Below, one piece after another: positions 7,360 through 15,209 of a stretch of DNA of 31,677 nucleotides. Position 1 is the first letter of the stretch. Each line of letters opens with the position of its first letter. Under the pieces are notes generated by a model. It made no database searches. It was not told where the DNA came from and saw only the letters and a list, made by a program, of their open reading frames with translations. Source of the DNA: Clostridia bacterium (lineage in GTDB: Bacteria; Bacillota_A; Clostridia; Christensenellales; Aristaeellaceae); assembly GCA_017620455.1 (NCBI GenBank), contig JAFZQK010000058.1:1-31677 (forward strand). The letters are read 5' to 3'. The position numbers and the translations under genes are program-made.

Positions 7360-8383
7360 TGGCGATCTCCCAAACGATGAAGGAATTGCGGATCATTTCC
7401 GCATAAAAGGCGTATTCCGCCTGGCGCTCCGCGGGAAAGCGCAGGGCCAGGCTGTATACGCTGCCCGTATCCTCGGTGAGCACCGTCAGATGGTATTCCC
7501 CCTCGCCCAGGGCTTCCATGCGGCTGAACGCCCGATCCGCGGTGATCCGGCAGCCGGGATGGGCCTTTTCAAAGGCCTCCGCCGCTTCGTCGAAGGACAT
7601 GTCCGCCAGGCTCAGCCGGATCTGCACCGTCACGCTCCCGTCCGCGCTGCGCCATTCGCCCGCGCCCTCCCCGGGCAGCAGGAATTCCGGCAGCCGCAGG
7701 GAATACCCCGCCGCTTCGTCCGTTTCTTCCCGCCACAGGGCGGAGCAGCCGCTTTCGTACCGCGGCGTCAGCACGATGCCGTTCACCGTGTATCCGAATT
7801 CCGCCTCCGCGTTTTTCCGCAGGGATACCCTCGCCCCCCGCAGCCAGAGCACCGCGTCCTCCGGCAGCAGGGAAATATCCCCGCCGTCCTCCATCGTCAC
7901 GTCGCTCACATAAAAATCGCAGTCCGCGGTCACGTCCGCCCCGTCGGTCTCCACGGCGTAAATATACGCGCCGCAGGCGCCGAACGCATCCGGCACAAGG
8001 CTGATCCCTTCCCGCTGAAACAGGATGCCCTCCGCCGCGGGGGCTTCCCCGGGGGCAAACACGCCGGAAGTGAACAGCTGGCTGTACAGTTTTTCCGCTT
8101 CCGCCCAGGTGAGGAACGTGGTGGGCCGGCACTTCAGCGCCGCGGCGGCCAGCGCCCGCTGGCCCAGCGCCGAGGCGGGGTCCGCTCCCTCCGTGAGCAC
8201 GCATCCCGTTTCTTCCGTTTCCGCCAGGGCGGCGGCCAGGATGTCCAGGACCGTCTGCAGCCCTTCGTCCGGATCAAAGGCCATGGCCTGCGCCTCCCGC
8301 TGGGGGGCGGAATAGGCCGCGGGGGCGCAGCCCGCAGCCAGCATCAGGATCAGCAGCAGCGCCGTCAGCTTTCGTATGCGCAT
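7352..8383 (-). CDS. Predicted lipoprotein of unknown function
   Basis: 343 residues with a clear lipoprotein signal: basic start, hydrophobic stretch, and lipobox LAAGC with the modified Cys19. The mature protein is predicted to be anchored outside the membrane. No known family was recognised. The second half (about 235-335) reads like a compact beta-sheet domain with YSLRLPEFLLPGEG at its start, reminiscent of PsbP-like lipoprotein folds, but this is weak. The ribosome binding site (GAGGAGG) lies inside the end of the upstream CBS gene, and the downstream DUF3298 gene overlaps by 8 bp. The three genes therefore form one operon, probably acting at the cell envelope. Confidence 0.75.
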   Translation of the reverse strand: MRIRKLTALLLILMLAAGCAPAAYSAPQREAQAMAFDPDEGLQTVLDILAAALAETEETGCVLTEGADPASALGQRALAAAALKCRPTTFLTWAEAEKLYSQLFTSGVFAPGEAPAAEGILFQREGISLVPDAFGACGAYIYAVETDGADVTADCDFYVSDVTMEDGGDISLLPEDAVLWLRGARVSLRKNAEAEFGYTVNGIVLTPRYESGCSALWREETDEAAGYSLRLPEFLLPGEGAGEWRSADGSVTVQIRLSLADMSFDEAAEAFEKAHPGCRITADRAFSRMEALGEGEYHLTVLTEDTGSVYSLALRFPAERQAEYAFYAEMIRNSFIVWEIANG

Positions 8384-8390
8384 ATCGCCG

Positions 8391-9752
8391 TTATGCCTCC
8401 TCTTTCGTTTCCGGCCGGGGGGCGGCCTTTTCGCCGGCCGGCTCCAGCACCGTCACCGTGGCCCATTCCACCCGCCGGTCGATGATCTCCTCCGCCCGGA
8501 TGCGCAGCCCGCAGCACTCCACCACCGGATGGCTGCCGTCCTTGGGAATGGTCATCATCCGGCTGTAGATCAGCCCGCCCAGGGATTCGTAGCCCTGATC
8601 CGTGGGCAGGGAAAGCCCCAGCGCCTCGTTGATGACTTCGATCAGGGTGCTGCCGGCGATGCGGTACTGGTTTTCCCCGGTTTTCTGGATCTCCGGGGGC
8701 AGGGGCGGATCGTACTCGTCGTAGATATTGCCCACGATCTCCTCCAGCAGGTCCTCCATGGTAATGAGCCCGCTGGTGCCGCCGTATTCGTCCACCACGA
8801 TGGCGATGTGGGTCTTTTTCTTCTGCATGTCCCGGAACAGCACGTCCGTCCGCACGGATTCCGGCACGAAGTACGCCGGGCGCAGGATCTCCCGCAGCGT
8901 CTTTTTGCCGCCGGTGGACAGGGCCAGCAGATAATCCCTCGTGTTGATGGTGCCCAGCACGTCGTCCAGGTCCTCCCCGTACACCGGGAAGCGGCTCAGC
9001 CCGCTTTCCAGGATGGTGCGCATGATCTCCCGGTTCCCGGCGTCCACCTGCAGGGCGGTCACGTCGGTGCGGTGGGTCATGCAGTCGGCGGCGGTCATGT
9101 TGTTGAACTCGAAAATGTTCTCGATCATGTCCCGCTCGTTGCCGGCGATGGCGCCCTTCTCCTCGCCCATGTCCACCAGCATGCGGATCTCGTCCTCGGT
9201 GACTTCTTCTTCATTGTCGTTGGGGTCGATGCCGAAAAGCCGCAGCACGCCGTTGACCGATTTGGTCAGCAGCCACACCACCGGCTTCATCACCTTCGAT
9301 ACGCCCTGGATCACCCCGCTCACCGCCCGGGCCACCTTTTCCGGCTTCTTCATGGCCACCCGCTTGGGCACCAGCTCGCCGAACACCAGGGTGAAATAAG
9401 ACAGGATCAGCGTGATGAGCACCACGCACAGGGTATTGAGCGCGGCGTCAGAAAAGGCCGTAAACCCCCAGCCGCGGATTGTCCGTACCAGCGGCGCGGC
9501 AAAATTATCCGCCGCGAAGGCGCTGGCCAGGAACCCCGCCAGGGTGATGGCCACCTGAATGGTGGACAGGAAGCCCGAGGGCTCCAGCACCATTTTCAGC
9601 AGCCGCGCGGAAACCTTGTCGCCCTCCTCCGCCCGGCGGCGCAGCTTCGTTTCGCTCAGGGACACCACGGCGATCTCCGCCGCGGCAAAAAACGCATTGA
9701 TCGCGATCAGAACCACCTGGATCAACAGCAGACCGCCAACCGGCGTTTCCAA
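8391..9752 (-). CDS. CNNM/CorC (hemolysin C-type) transporter with CBS pair
   Basis: 453 residues with the order DUF21 membrane domain (about 1-190, including FFAAAEIAVVSLSETKLRRR and FGELVPKR), a tandem CBS (Bateman) module (about 215-335, with SRFPVYGEDLDDVLGTINTRD and VDEYGGTSGLITMEDLLEEIVG) and a C-terminal CorC_HlyC domain (about 350-435). Family members are linked to magnesium or cobalt efflux and sodium-coupled transport, with CBS domains sensing Mg-ATP. The start is a TTG behind AAGGAGG; no better start was seen. First gene of a three-gene envelope operon. Confidence 0.93.
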   Translation of the reverse strand: METPVGGLLLIQVVLIAINAFFAAAEIAVVSLSETKLRRRAEEGDKVSARLLKMVLEPSGFLSTIQVAITLAGFLASAFAADNFAAPLVRTIRGWGFTAFSDAALNTLCVVLITLILSYFTLVFGELVPKRVAMKKPEKVARAVSGVIQGVSKVMKPVVWLLTKSVNGVLRLFGIDPNDNEEEVTEDEIRMLVDMGEEKGAIAGNERDMIENIFEFNNMTAADCMTHRTDVTALQVDAGNREIMRTILESGLSRFPVYGEDLDDVLGTINTRDYLLALSTGGKKTLREILRPAYFVPESVRTDVLFRDMQKKKTHIAIVVDEYGGTSGLITMEDLLEEIVGNIYDEYDPPLPPEIQKTGENQYRIAGSTLIEVINEALGLSLPTDQGYESLGGLIYSRMMTIPKDGSHPVVECCGLRIRAEEIIDRRVEWATVTVLEPAGEKAAPRPETKEEA

Positions 9753-9796
9753 ACGTCATTCCTCCTTCTGTGGGCGGGCATACGCCCGCATGCTCC

Positions 9797-9825
9797 AGTA
9801 TAGCATACCGCCGGCGCTTTTTCCA
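9797..9825 (-). promoter_or_regulatory. Probable promoter of the CNNM/CorC operon
   Basis: Minus strand: -35 TGGAAA (9825-9820), 17-bp spacer, -10 TATACT (9802-9797), about 45 nt upstream of the TTG start. The -35 box is imperfect. Confidence 0.55.
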
Positions 9826-9867
9826 CATAAATTTGAAAAGAATTTGTAACATTATTGTCGTAAACGA

Positions 9868-9896
9868 TTGTATCACCGCCCCGGTTGTGGTATAAT
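9868..9896 (+). promoter_or_regulatory. Promoter of the tandem structured leader
   Basis: -35 TTGTAT (9868-9873), exactly 17 bp, -10 TATAAT (9891-9896). The upstream DNA (9826-9867) is AT-rich, like an UP element. Predicted transcription starts a few nucleotides downstream, at the first structured repeat. Confidence 0.85.
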
Positions 9897-9898
9897 AG

Positions 9899-9968
9899 CG
9901 AGGCAACCGGCGCGATAGCGCGGTTGGCCGTCCTGCCGACTCCCGAAGGGTAAGGCGGCAGGCGTTAA
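9899..9968 (+). ncRNA. Structured leader motif, copy 1
   Basis: A 70-nt unit right after the promoter. Hairpin 1 pairs AACC-g-GCGC with GCGC-GGTT around a GATA loop. Hairpin 2 has an outer 7-bp stem CCTGCCG/CGGCAGG enclosing a 3-bp stem with a GAA triloop (CCCGAAGGG), and is followed by CGTTAA. Copy 2 begins 81 bp later and differs at one base. A third, diverged copy with the same layout lies at 11090-11148. It matches no riboswitch class I can recall; treated as an unassigned cis-regulatory RNA candidate. Confidence 0.55.
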
Positions 9969-9979
9969 GGTTCATTTAA

Positions 9980-10049
9980 CGAGGCAACCGGCGCGATAGC
10001 GCGGTTGGCCGTCCTGCCGGCTCCCGAAGGGTAAGGCGGCAGGCGTTAA
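9980..10049 (+). ncRNA. Structured leader motif, copy 2 (tandem)
   Basis: A near-perfect repeat of the preceding 70-nt unit, with a single A-to-G difference in the hairpin 2 internal loop. The 11-nt linker plus flanking bases (GTTAA...TTAAC) could itself form a short stem between the copies. Tandem arrangement ahead of a gene recalls cooperative tandem riboswitches, though a simple recent duplication would look the same. Confidence 0.55.
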
Positions 10050-10070
10050 AGCATGCTGAAAGCCGGCCGT

Positions 10071-10089
10071 CCCCCACGGAAGCAGGGGG
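10071..10089 (+). promoter_or_regulatory. Hairpin overlapping the ribosome binding site of the downstream gene
   Basis: Five C (10071-10075) can pair with five G (10085-10089) around a 9-nt loop. The G-run is the only candidate ribosome binding site for the GTG at 10101, so this small stem after the structured repeats could act as an expression switch. Inference only. Confidence 0.35.
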
Positions 10090-10100
10090 CGGACCTGACA

Positions 10101-10517
10101 GTGCTGAAGAAACGGATGAACAGGCGAAGGACGGACACGGACGGTTTTTCCCCGCGCAGGGCGGTTTTCCGCTTTGCGGTGCTTGTCCTGTCCGCCCTGG
10201 CGCTGCAGGGCATCCCGTTTCTTTTCACATTGGCGGAGGGAGACGGCGGCGTGCTTCTGTACCTGATCCACCTTTACGCCGTGATCCCCCTGTGCGCGTT
10301 TTTTCTGGCGCTGTGGGCGGGGCTGGGCGGCGTGCATCCCTTCGCCGCGTTTTTCCCGGTGGGCGGGGCGCTGCTGCTGCTGCCGGTATACGAAAGCGTC
10401 GGCATGGGGCTGCTGTGCCTGCTGCTGTCCCTGATCGGATCGGTGGCGGGCCAGGAATGGAGAAAACGCAGCCGGCAAGGAGGACGCCGTGGCGGACAAA
10501 AACGGAAAGCAAGGTAA
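10101..10517 (+). CDS. Small polytopic membrane protein, unknown
   Basis: 138 residues from GTG at 10101 (an ATG at 10053 in the same frame would sit four bases after structured repeat 2, without a ribosome binding site). A basic N-terminus precedes about four hydrophobic segments (starting near residues 22, 50, 75 and 95), and the tail is strongly basic (about 115-138, Arg/Lys/Gly/Gln-rich). The frame, codon pattern and overlap with the next gene support it as real. I do not recognise the family. It is the first gene behind the tandem RNA leader, so it is the candidate target of that element. Confidence 0.6.
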   Translation: MLKKRMNRRRTDTDGFSPRRAVFRFAVLVLSALALQGIPFLFTLAEGDGGVLLYLIHLYAVIPLCAFFLALWAGLGGVHPFAAFFPVGGALLLLPVYESVGMGLLCLLLSLIGSVAGQEWRKRSRQGGRRGGQKRKAR

Positions 10518-11055
10518 ATTAAGCCGTTGGGCGAAGCGGATCGGCGGCGCGCTGCTGTCGCTGCTGCTGATGGCGGCGGTCTGCCTGGCCGCGGTGCTGC
10601 TCCAGTCCCCCGAGGAGACGAAAGCGCCCCAGACGGCGGAGGAAAGCGCCCCGGCGGTGACCCGGATGCAGTCCGCCGCCATGGACGATCCCGCGGCCCT
10701 GGCCGGCCTGTTCGGCTGTCCTTTGCCCGCGCTGCCGGGCCAAAGCTGCCGGGGCCAGGCCGGCAACAGCGCCTACGACGGCAGCACCGCGCGGGTGGCG
10801 TGCCTGATTTACGACGACGCCGCCGTATACGCCGTGCAGCCCGCCGCCGCAGCCCCGCTGCTGCTGCGCGAACGGATGGAGGTTTCCGTCCGGGGGGACC
10901 TGACGGTGCTGGGGTTGCCCGCGCTGCTGGCCGAAAGCGGGCAGGAGGCCTGCCTGTATTTTTCCAACGAAACCGCGGCCTACGCATTCTATACCCCCGC
11001 CGCCGGAACGGAAGCGCTTCTCTCCCTGGCCCGGCAGCTGGCATGGACCCCCTGA
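10489..11055 (+). CDS. Single-pass or exported protein, unknown
   Basis: 188 residues with a GTG start after AAGGAGG, inside the 3' end of the preceding gene (29-bp overlap), indicating translational coupling. A basic N-terminus and hydrophobic segment (about 17-41) would export or anchor the protein. The external part is Ala-rich and contains three cysteines (about 76, 86 and 105). It includes a repeated pattern of short beta strands (VACLIYDDAAVYAV and EACLYFSNETAAYAFYTP). No family recognised; an envelope function together with the preceding membrane protein is plausible. Confidence 0.65.
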   Translation: MADKNGKQGKLSRWAKRIGGALLSLLLMAAVCLAAVLLQSPEETKAPQTAEESAPAVTRMQSAAMDDPAALAGLFGCPLPALPGQSCRGQAGNSAYDGSTARVACLIYDDAAVYAVQPAAAAPLLLRERMEVSVRGDLTVLGLPALLAESGQEACLYFSNETAAYAFYTPAAGTEALLSLARQLAWTP

Positions 11056-11060
11056 AAGCC

Positions 11061-11089
11061 TTGCGCTCCGGCGCAAAAAACGGTATAAT
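11061..11089 (+). promoter_or_regulatory. Promoter of the cotH operon with palindrome over the -35 box
   Basis: -35 TTGCGC (11061-11066), 17 bp, -10 TATAAT (11084-11089). The -35 box is the left half of a perfect 6-4-6 inverted repeat (11061-11076, TTGCGC-TCCG-GCGCAA), which may be an operator. Confidence 0.75.
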
Positions 11090-11148
11090 GACGGGGAAAG
11101 CGCAGCTTTCCGTCCCGGGGCCCCGAAGGGGTGCGCGCCGGGCGTCAA
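11090..11148 (+). ncRNA. Structured leader motif, copy 3 (diverged)
   Basis: Begins right after the -10 box. Hairpin 1 (11090-11114) pairs GAC and GGAAAGC with GCTTTCC and GTC, with a two-base bulge. Hairpin 2 has an outer CCCGG/CCGGG stem enclosing CCCC-GAA-GGGG and is followed by CGTCAA. The order, the CCGTC before hairpin 2, the GAA triloop, the longer 3' internal loop and the CGTYAA end match the tandem copies at 9899-10049, while the stems differ in sequence but still pair. Confidence 0.5.
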
Positions 11149-11165
11149 TGAAATAACGATTGCTG

Positions 11166-11184
11166 CGTTCCGCCCTGCGGAACG
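11166..11184 (+). other. Additional hairpin in the cotH leader
   Basis: A perfect 8-bp inverted repeat (11166-11173 with 11177-11184, loop CCT). It is followed by a GC-rich stretch able to fold (11194-11209) and a short pyrimidine/T tract (about 11215-11223). Together these could act as an attenuator between the structured motif and the cotH ribosome binding site; the T-run is weak. Confidence 0.35.
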
Positions 11185-11243
11185 GCGTGCCCCCGGGCGC
11201 GGACCCGCCCCCGATCCTCTTTTACGCGAAAGGAGGCTGCACC

Positions 11244-14200
11244 ATGGCGCAGTCCCGGCGAAAAAAGCGCAGAAACGCCAATAAAAAAGATATCCGGCTC
11301 CCCCTGCTGCTGATCCTGGCGGCGGCGCTGGTGCTGTTTGTGCTGGTGATGCCCAAGGAAACCACCGTCCGGGCGATGAACGTGTCCGCTTCCGGCCAGG
11401 TGAGCACCCACGCGGGGCTGGTGCTCTCCGAGGTGATGACGGACAACCTCTCCGCCCTGCCGGATGAAAACGGCCGGTTCGGGGATTGGGTGGAGATCGA
11501 AAACACCCTGGACGAGCCCATGAACCTCAAGGGCGTGGGCATTTCGGACCGCAACGACCGCATCAAATTCCTCTTCCCGGACGTGACGCTTTCCGCCGGG
11601 GGCCGGGTGGTGGTGTTCTGCGACGGGACCAATCAGGACGACGCTCACGGCATCTTTCACGCCAAATTCAAAATGTCCTCCCTGGGAGAGACGCTTTATC
11701 TCTTCGACGCCTCCGGCGTCTCCATCGACTCGGTGACCGTGCCCACCCTGAACGGCAACGAAAGCTACATCCGCGTGCCGGCCGCCGCCGGGGACGGCGA
11801 GGACGACGCTTCGCCCTCCGCCCCCTGGGAAAAGACCGACAGCTATTCCCCCGGCTTTGAAAACACCCAGGAGGGCCACGCCCGGTACCTGGCCGCCTAC
11901 GCCGTCACGCCGGGCACGCTGATGATCAACGAGGTGGTGCCCACCCCCCGGTCCGGGCTGCGGGACGAGGACGACGATCTGAGCGACTGGATCGAATTGT
12001 ACAACGCCGGGGAGAAGGATATCCCCCTGGGCAATTTCGCCCTCTCCGACGATGAAACCAAGCCCGTCAAATGGACCTTCCCGCAGGACGCGGTGATCCC
12101 GGCGGGCGGGTATTACATCGTGTTCTGCTCGGGCAAAGACAAAGTGGAGGAAACCACCCGGTATCCCCACACCAATTTTTCCATCAACAACGAAGAAGAA
12201 ACCCTGGTGCTCTCCACCCAGCTGGGCGAGCTGGTGGACCGGGTGGTGGTCACGGGCGTGGGCCGGGATATGAGCTACGGCCGCGACCCCCAGACCCTGA
12301 ACTGGCGGGTGAACACCCTGCCCACCCCCGGCGCGCCCAACGATCAAAGCGGCGCCAACCGGGCGGACCAGTTCCTTCGCGCCCTGAACCATTCCGGCGT
12401 CTATATTTCCGAGGTCATGTCCTCCGCCAACAGGATCAAAGCCTTCGAGGACCTGGGCCCCGGGGATTATGTGGAAATCTACAATTCCTCCGCCCAGGTG
12501 CAGGATCTTTCCGGCTGGGGGCTGAGCGACAATATCGGCTGGCCGCATAAATGGACGTTCCCCGCCGGAACGTCCATTTCTCCCGGGGAATACAAGGTGA
12601 TCCTGCTGGACAAGTACAGCGGGGACGGCGTGAACCTGTCCCAGCTGCGGGGCTCCTTCGGCCTGAAGCGGGCGGGGGGCGAGATCCTCACCCTGGCCGA
12701 CGCCACCGGCCGGATACTGGATAGGATGTACCTGCCCGAGATCCCCACGGATATCTCCTACGGCCGCACCCTGGGGGCCAACGGTTTTTTTTATTATGAC
12801 GCGCCGACCCCCGGCCAGGCCAACGGCAGCGGCTTTTCCGGGTTCAGTCAAAAGCCCGTGTTCGATACCCCCAGCGGCCTGTACCGGGGAGAAATCACCG
12901 TGCAGCTTGCGGCGGAAAGCGGCGCCCAGATCCGCTATACCACGGACGGCTCCATCCCCACCCTGGACAACAGCCTGCCCTACTCCGGCCCCATCGAGAT
13001 CACCGATTCGGTGGTGATCCGGGCCCGGGCCTTCCAGGGCGGGCTGCAGCCCTCGGACACCGTGACCGCCTCCTACATCATGAACACCTACCACACCCTG
13101 GACGTGATCTCCCTGGTGTGCGAGCCCCACGAGCTGTGGGATCCCCAGACCGGCCTGCTTTCCGAGGAACAGGACCACAGCGCGCGCAGCAAAAACCCCA
13201 ACGACGCCGAAATCATCAAGCAGAAGGAAAACGGCGAGCCGGACCTGCCCTTCAGGACCCCCGTGTACCGCTCCTACGGCAAGGACGACCGGCCCGGGTA
13301 TATCGAATTTTTCAATATCGAAACCGGGGAATGCTACATTTCCCAGGGCATCAAGATGGACCTGATGGGGGCTTACAGCCTGGACATGCCCCAAAAATCT
13401 TTCAAGATCCGGGCCCAGGCCGCCCTGGGGGAAAAGTATTTCAATTATCCCCTGTTCCCGGACAGGCCCTATACCCAGTATAAATCCTTCACCCTGCGCA
13501 ATTCCGGCAACGACAACGTGTGGACCCGGGTGAACGACGGCATGCAGACCCGCCTCATCGACAAATACCTGGATTCCCCCATCCTCACCCTGGCCTGGCG
13601 GCCCGTGATCGTGTACCTGAACGGGCAGTACTGGGGCCACTACAACCTGCGGGAGCGCAAGGACCGCTTCTCCATCGCCCAGCACGAGGGGCTGGATCTG
13701 GAACAGGACAAGGAAATCTACGAAAACGCCACCATCCTCCGGGGCAGCTTCGCCGCCGATCAGGGCAGCAACAAGGAATACAAGGCGATGGTGAATAAAT
13801 TCAAGACCCTGAATCCCAACCAAAACCCCGAGGACCTGCAGTATATCTACGACCATATCGACGTGGACAGCTACATCGAATGGCTGGCCATCAAGATGTA
13901 CTTCGGCGATTCCGACCCCGGCAACATCATGTATTACAAGCTGCCCGGGGGCAAATGGAAGTGCCTGATGTTCGATCTGGATTACGGGCTGTACAATTCC
14001 GAATTCAACAGCCCCTGGAGCTACCTCAAGGAAAAGGGCATGGGCACGGCGCACATCAACAACGTGATCTTCCGCAAAATGTTGGAATCCGACGAGATCC
14101 GGGATAAATTCCTCACCCGCCTGGGCTTCATTCTCAAGACCCTGACCACCGACGTCATGATCCAGGAGCTGCAGGAATGCACCTCCATGATCGAAATCGA

Positions 14201-14438
14201 GCTGCCCATGCACTGGGCCCGGTGGGCGGGCCATCCGGACACCCGGATCATCAACAAGGAATCCCCCTCCACCTCGGACGGCTACATGCGCTACTGGCGC
14301 TCCCGCGTCAACCGCTCCGTAAACGTGCTGAGCAAGCGCCCCCACTTCATCTGGGAATACATTCAGAAGCAATTCAGCCTGACCAACGATCAGATGCTGC
14401 ATTACTTCGGCCCGCAGCCCGAGAACCGGGGCACCTGA
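11244..14438 (+). CDS. CotH-kinase protein with three lamin-tail domains
   Basis: 1064 residues from the ATG behind AAAGGAGG; the frame is open further upstream only across the leader. A basic N-terminus and TM segment (about 18-37) anchor it outside the cell. Three lamin-tail-domain repeats follow (starting near 58, 223 and 385; markers LVLSEVM, LMINEVV, VYISEVM, each with a DW/DYVEI/IELYN-type strand). A chitobiase-like beta-sandwich follows (about 536-612, IRYTTDGSIPT), then a CotH kinase domain (about 617-1040) with YNLRERKDRF near 800 and FDLDYGL near 907, the likely ATP/metal-binding acidic motif. CotH proteins are atypical secreted kinases that phosphorylate proteins such as spore-coat CotB. 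Followed by DUF4956 and VTC genes, a recurrent neighbourhood whose joint role is unsettled. Confidence 0.9.
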   Translation: MAQSRRKKRRNANKKDIRLPLLLILAAALVLFVLVMPKETTVRAMNVSASGQVSTHAGLVLSEVMTDNLSALPDENGRFGDWVEIENTLDEPMNLKGVGISDRNDRIKFLFPDVTLSAGGRVVVFCDGTNQDDAHGIFHAKFKMSSLGETLYLFDASGVSIDSVTVPTLNGNESYIRVPAAAGDGEDDASPSAPWEKTDSYSPGFENTQEGHARYLAAYAVTPGTLMINEVVPTPRSGLRDEDDDLSDWIELYNAGEKDIPLGNFALSDDETKPVKWTFPQDAVIPAGGYYIVFCSGKDKVEETTRYPHTNFSINNEEETLVLSTQLGELVDRVVVTGVGRDMSYGRDPQTLNWRVNTLPTPGAPNDQSGANRADQFLRALNHSGVYISEVMSSANRIKAFEDLGPGDYVEIYNSSAQVQDLSGWGLSDNIGWPHKWTFPAGTSISPGEYKVILLDKYSGDGVNLSQLRGSFGLKRAGGEILTLADATGRILDRMYLPEIPTDISYGRTLGANGFFYYDAPTPGQANGSGFSGFSQKPVFDTPSGLYRGEITVQLAAESGAQIRYTTDGSIPTLDNSLPYSGPIEITDSVVIRARAFQGGLQPSDTVTASYIMNTYHTLDVISLVCEPHELWDPQTGLLSEEQDHSARSKNPNDAEIIKQKENGEPDLPFRTPVYRSYGKDDRPGYIEFFNIETGECYISQGIKMDLMGAYSLDMPQKSFKIRAQAALGEKYFNYPLFPDRPYTQYKSFTLRNSGNDNVWTRVNDGMQTRLIDKYLDSPILTLAWRPVIVYLNGQYWGHYNLRERKDRFSIAQHEGLDLEQDKEIYENATILRGSFAADQGSNKEYKAMVNKFKTLNPNQNPEDLQYIYDHIDVDSYIEWLAIKMYFGDSDPGNIMYYKLPGGKWKCLMFDLDYGLYNSEFNSPWSYLKEKGMGTAHINNVIFRKMLESDEIRDKFLTRLGFILKTLTTDVMIQELQECTSMIEIELPMHWARWAGHPDTRIINKESPSTSDGYMRYWRSRVNRSVNVLSKRPHFIWEYIQKQFSLTNDQMLHYFGPQPENRGT
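12549..12579 (+). repeat. Perfect 13-bp inverted repeat inside the cotH gene
   Basis: Arms 12549-12561 and 12567-12579 are perfectly complementary around a 5-nt loop (CCGCC). They lie in the third lamin-tail domain, encoding the KWTFPAGTSIS region. Such a strong hairpin inside coding sequence is unusual and could cause ribosome or polymerase pausing. Confidence 0.6.
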
Positions 14439-14448
14439 CGCCCCCGCA

Positions 14449-14477
14449 TTGACTTGCCGCAGAAAACGGTGTAATAT
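14449..14477 (+). promoter_or_regulatory. Promoter upstream of the DUF4956 gene
   Basis: -35 TTGACT (14449-14454), 17 bp, -10 TAATAT (14472-14477), starting 11 nt after the cotH stop and leaving a leader of about 27 nt. It allows DUF4956-VTC transcription independent of the RNA-controlled cotH promoter. Confidence 0.75.
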
Positions 14478-14510
14478 TACAGCGTGGATTTTACAGGAGG
14501 AAAAGGCATT

Positions 14511-15206
14511 ATGAACAACAACATCACCTTCAACGACGTGGCCAACGGCAAAACCTTCGCGGACTGGTTTGCCAATCAGCTGTCCAGCTTCACGCCGCTC
14601 AACGTGGCCGTCGCCCTGATCGCCGCGCTGATCGTGAGCGTCATCATCGCGCTGGTATACAAAAAGACCTACCGGGGCGTGCTCTATTCCCCCTCCTTCG
14701 CCCTGACGCTGATCCTGCTCACCCTGGTCACCACCCCGGTGGTCATGGCCATCGGCAGCAACGTGGCGCTGTCCATGGGCATGGTGGGCGCGCTTTCCAT
14801 CGTGCGTTTCCGCACCGCGGTCAAGGACCCGCTGGATACGGCCTATATGTTCTGGGCCATCACCATGGGCATCCTGATCGGCTCCAACGCCTACGTGATC
14901 GCGGTGGTGGCGGTGCTGGCCATTTCGGTGATCATGCTGGCCATTTCCTACCTGCGCCTGCGCAAGCAGAACAATTACCTGCTGGTGCTGCACTATGACG
15001 AATCCGCCCTGCGGGATATCGAAAGCACCCTGAAGCGCAACACCCGGTCTTACCGCATGCGCAGCAAGACCGTCACCCGCTCCGGCGCGGAAATGACCGT
15101 GGAGGTGCGCCTGGACGGCAAGGTGAACATCGTTACCGATATGCTGGATATCCAGAACGTGTTCGACGCCACCCTGGTGGCCTGCCAGACCGAAGCGGGG
15201 GCGTAA
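14511..15206 (+). CDS. DUF4956 membrane protein
   Basis: 231 residues from the ATG after AGGAGG. About four hydrophobic segments (roughly 32-54, 63-85, 86-105 and 118-152) contain the family's most conserved stretch, GALSIVRFRTAVKDPLDTA (about 99-117). A soluble cytoplasmic C-terminal domain (about 155-231) follows. DUF4956 proteins are commonly encoded next to CotH-kinase and VTC-domain proteins. A role as membrane partner of the polyphosphate-polymerase-like protein is likely from context but not shown by sequence. It is 3 bp ahead of the VTC gene, so the two are co-translated. Confidence 0.9.
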   Translation: MNNNITFNDVANGKTFADWFANQLSSFTPLNVAVALIAALIVSVIIALVYKKTYRGVLYSPSFALTLILLTLVTTPVVMAIGSNVALSMGMVGALSIVRFRTAVKDPLDTAYMFWAITMGILIGSNAYVIAVVAVLAISVIMLAISYLRLRKQNNYLLVLHYDESALRDIESTLKRNTRSYRMRSKTVTRSGAEMTVEVRLDGKVNIVTDMLDIQNVFDATLVACQTEAGA

Positions 15207-15209
15207 AAA

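Noticed and set aside
9899..10049. CRISPR array or tRNA-like elements in the tandem repeat region
   Set aside because: Only two copies with an 11-bp linker, internally structured differently from CRISPR repeats, and no cloverleaf or anticodon arm.
9899..10049. Known riboswitches (c-di-GMP, c-di-AMP, TPP, cobalamin, fluoride, glycine, guanidine, ZTP, THF)
   Set aside because: None of the conserved core sequences I remember for these classes occurs in the element; a covariance search would be decisive.
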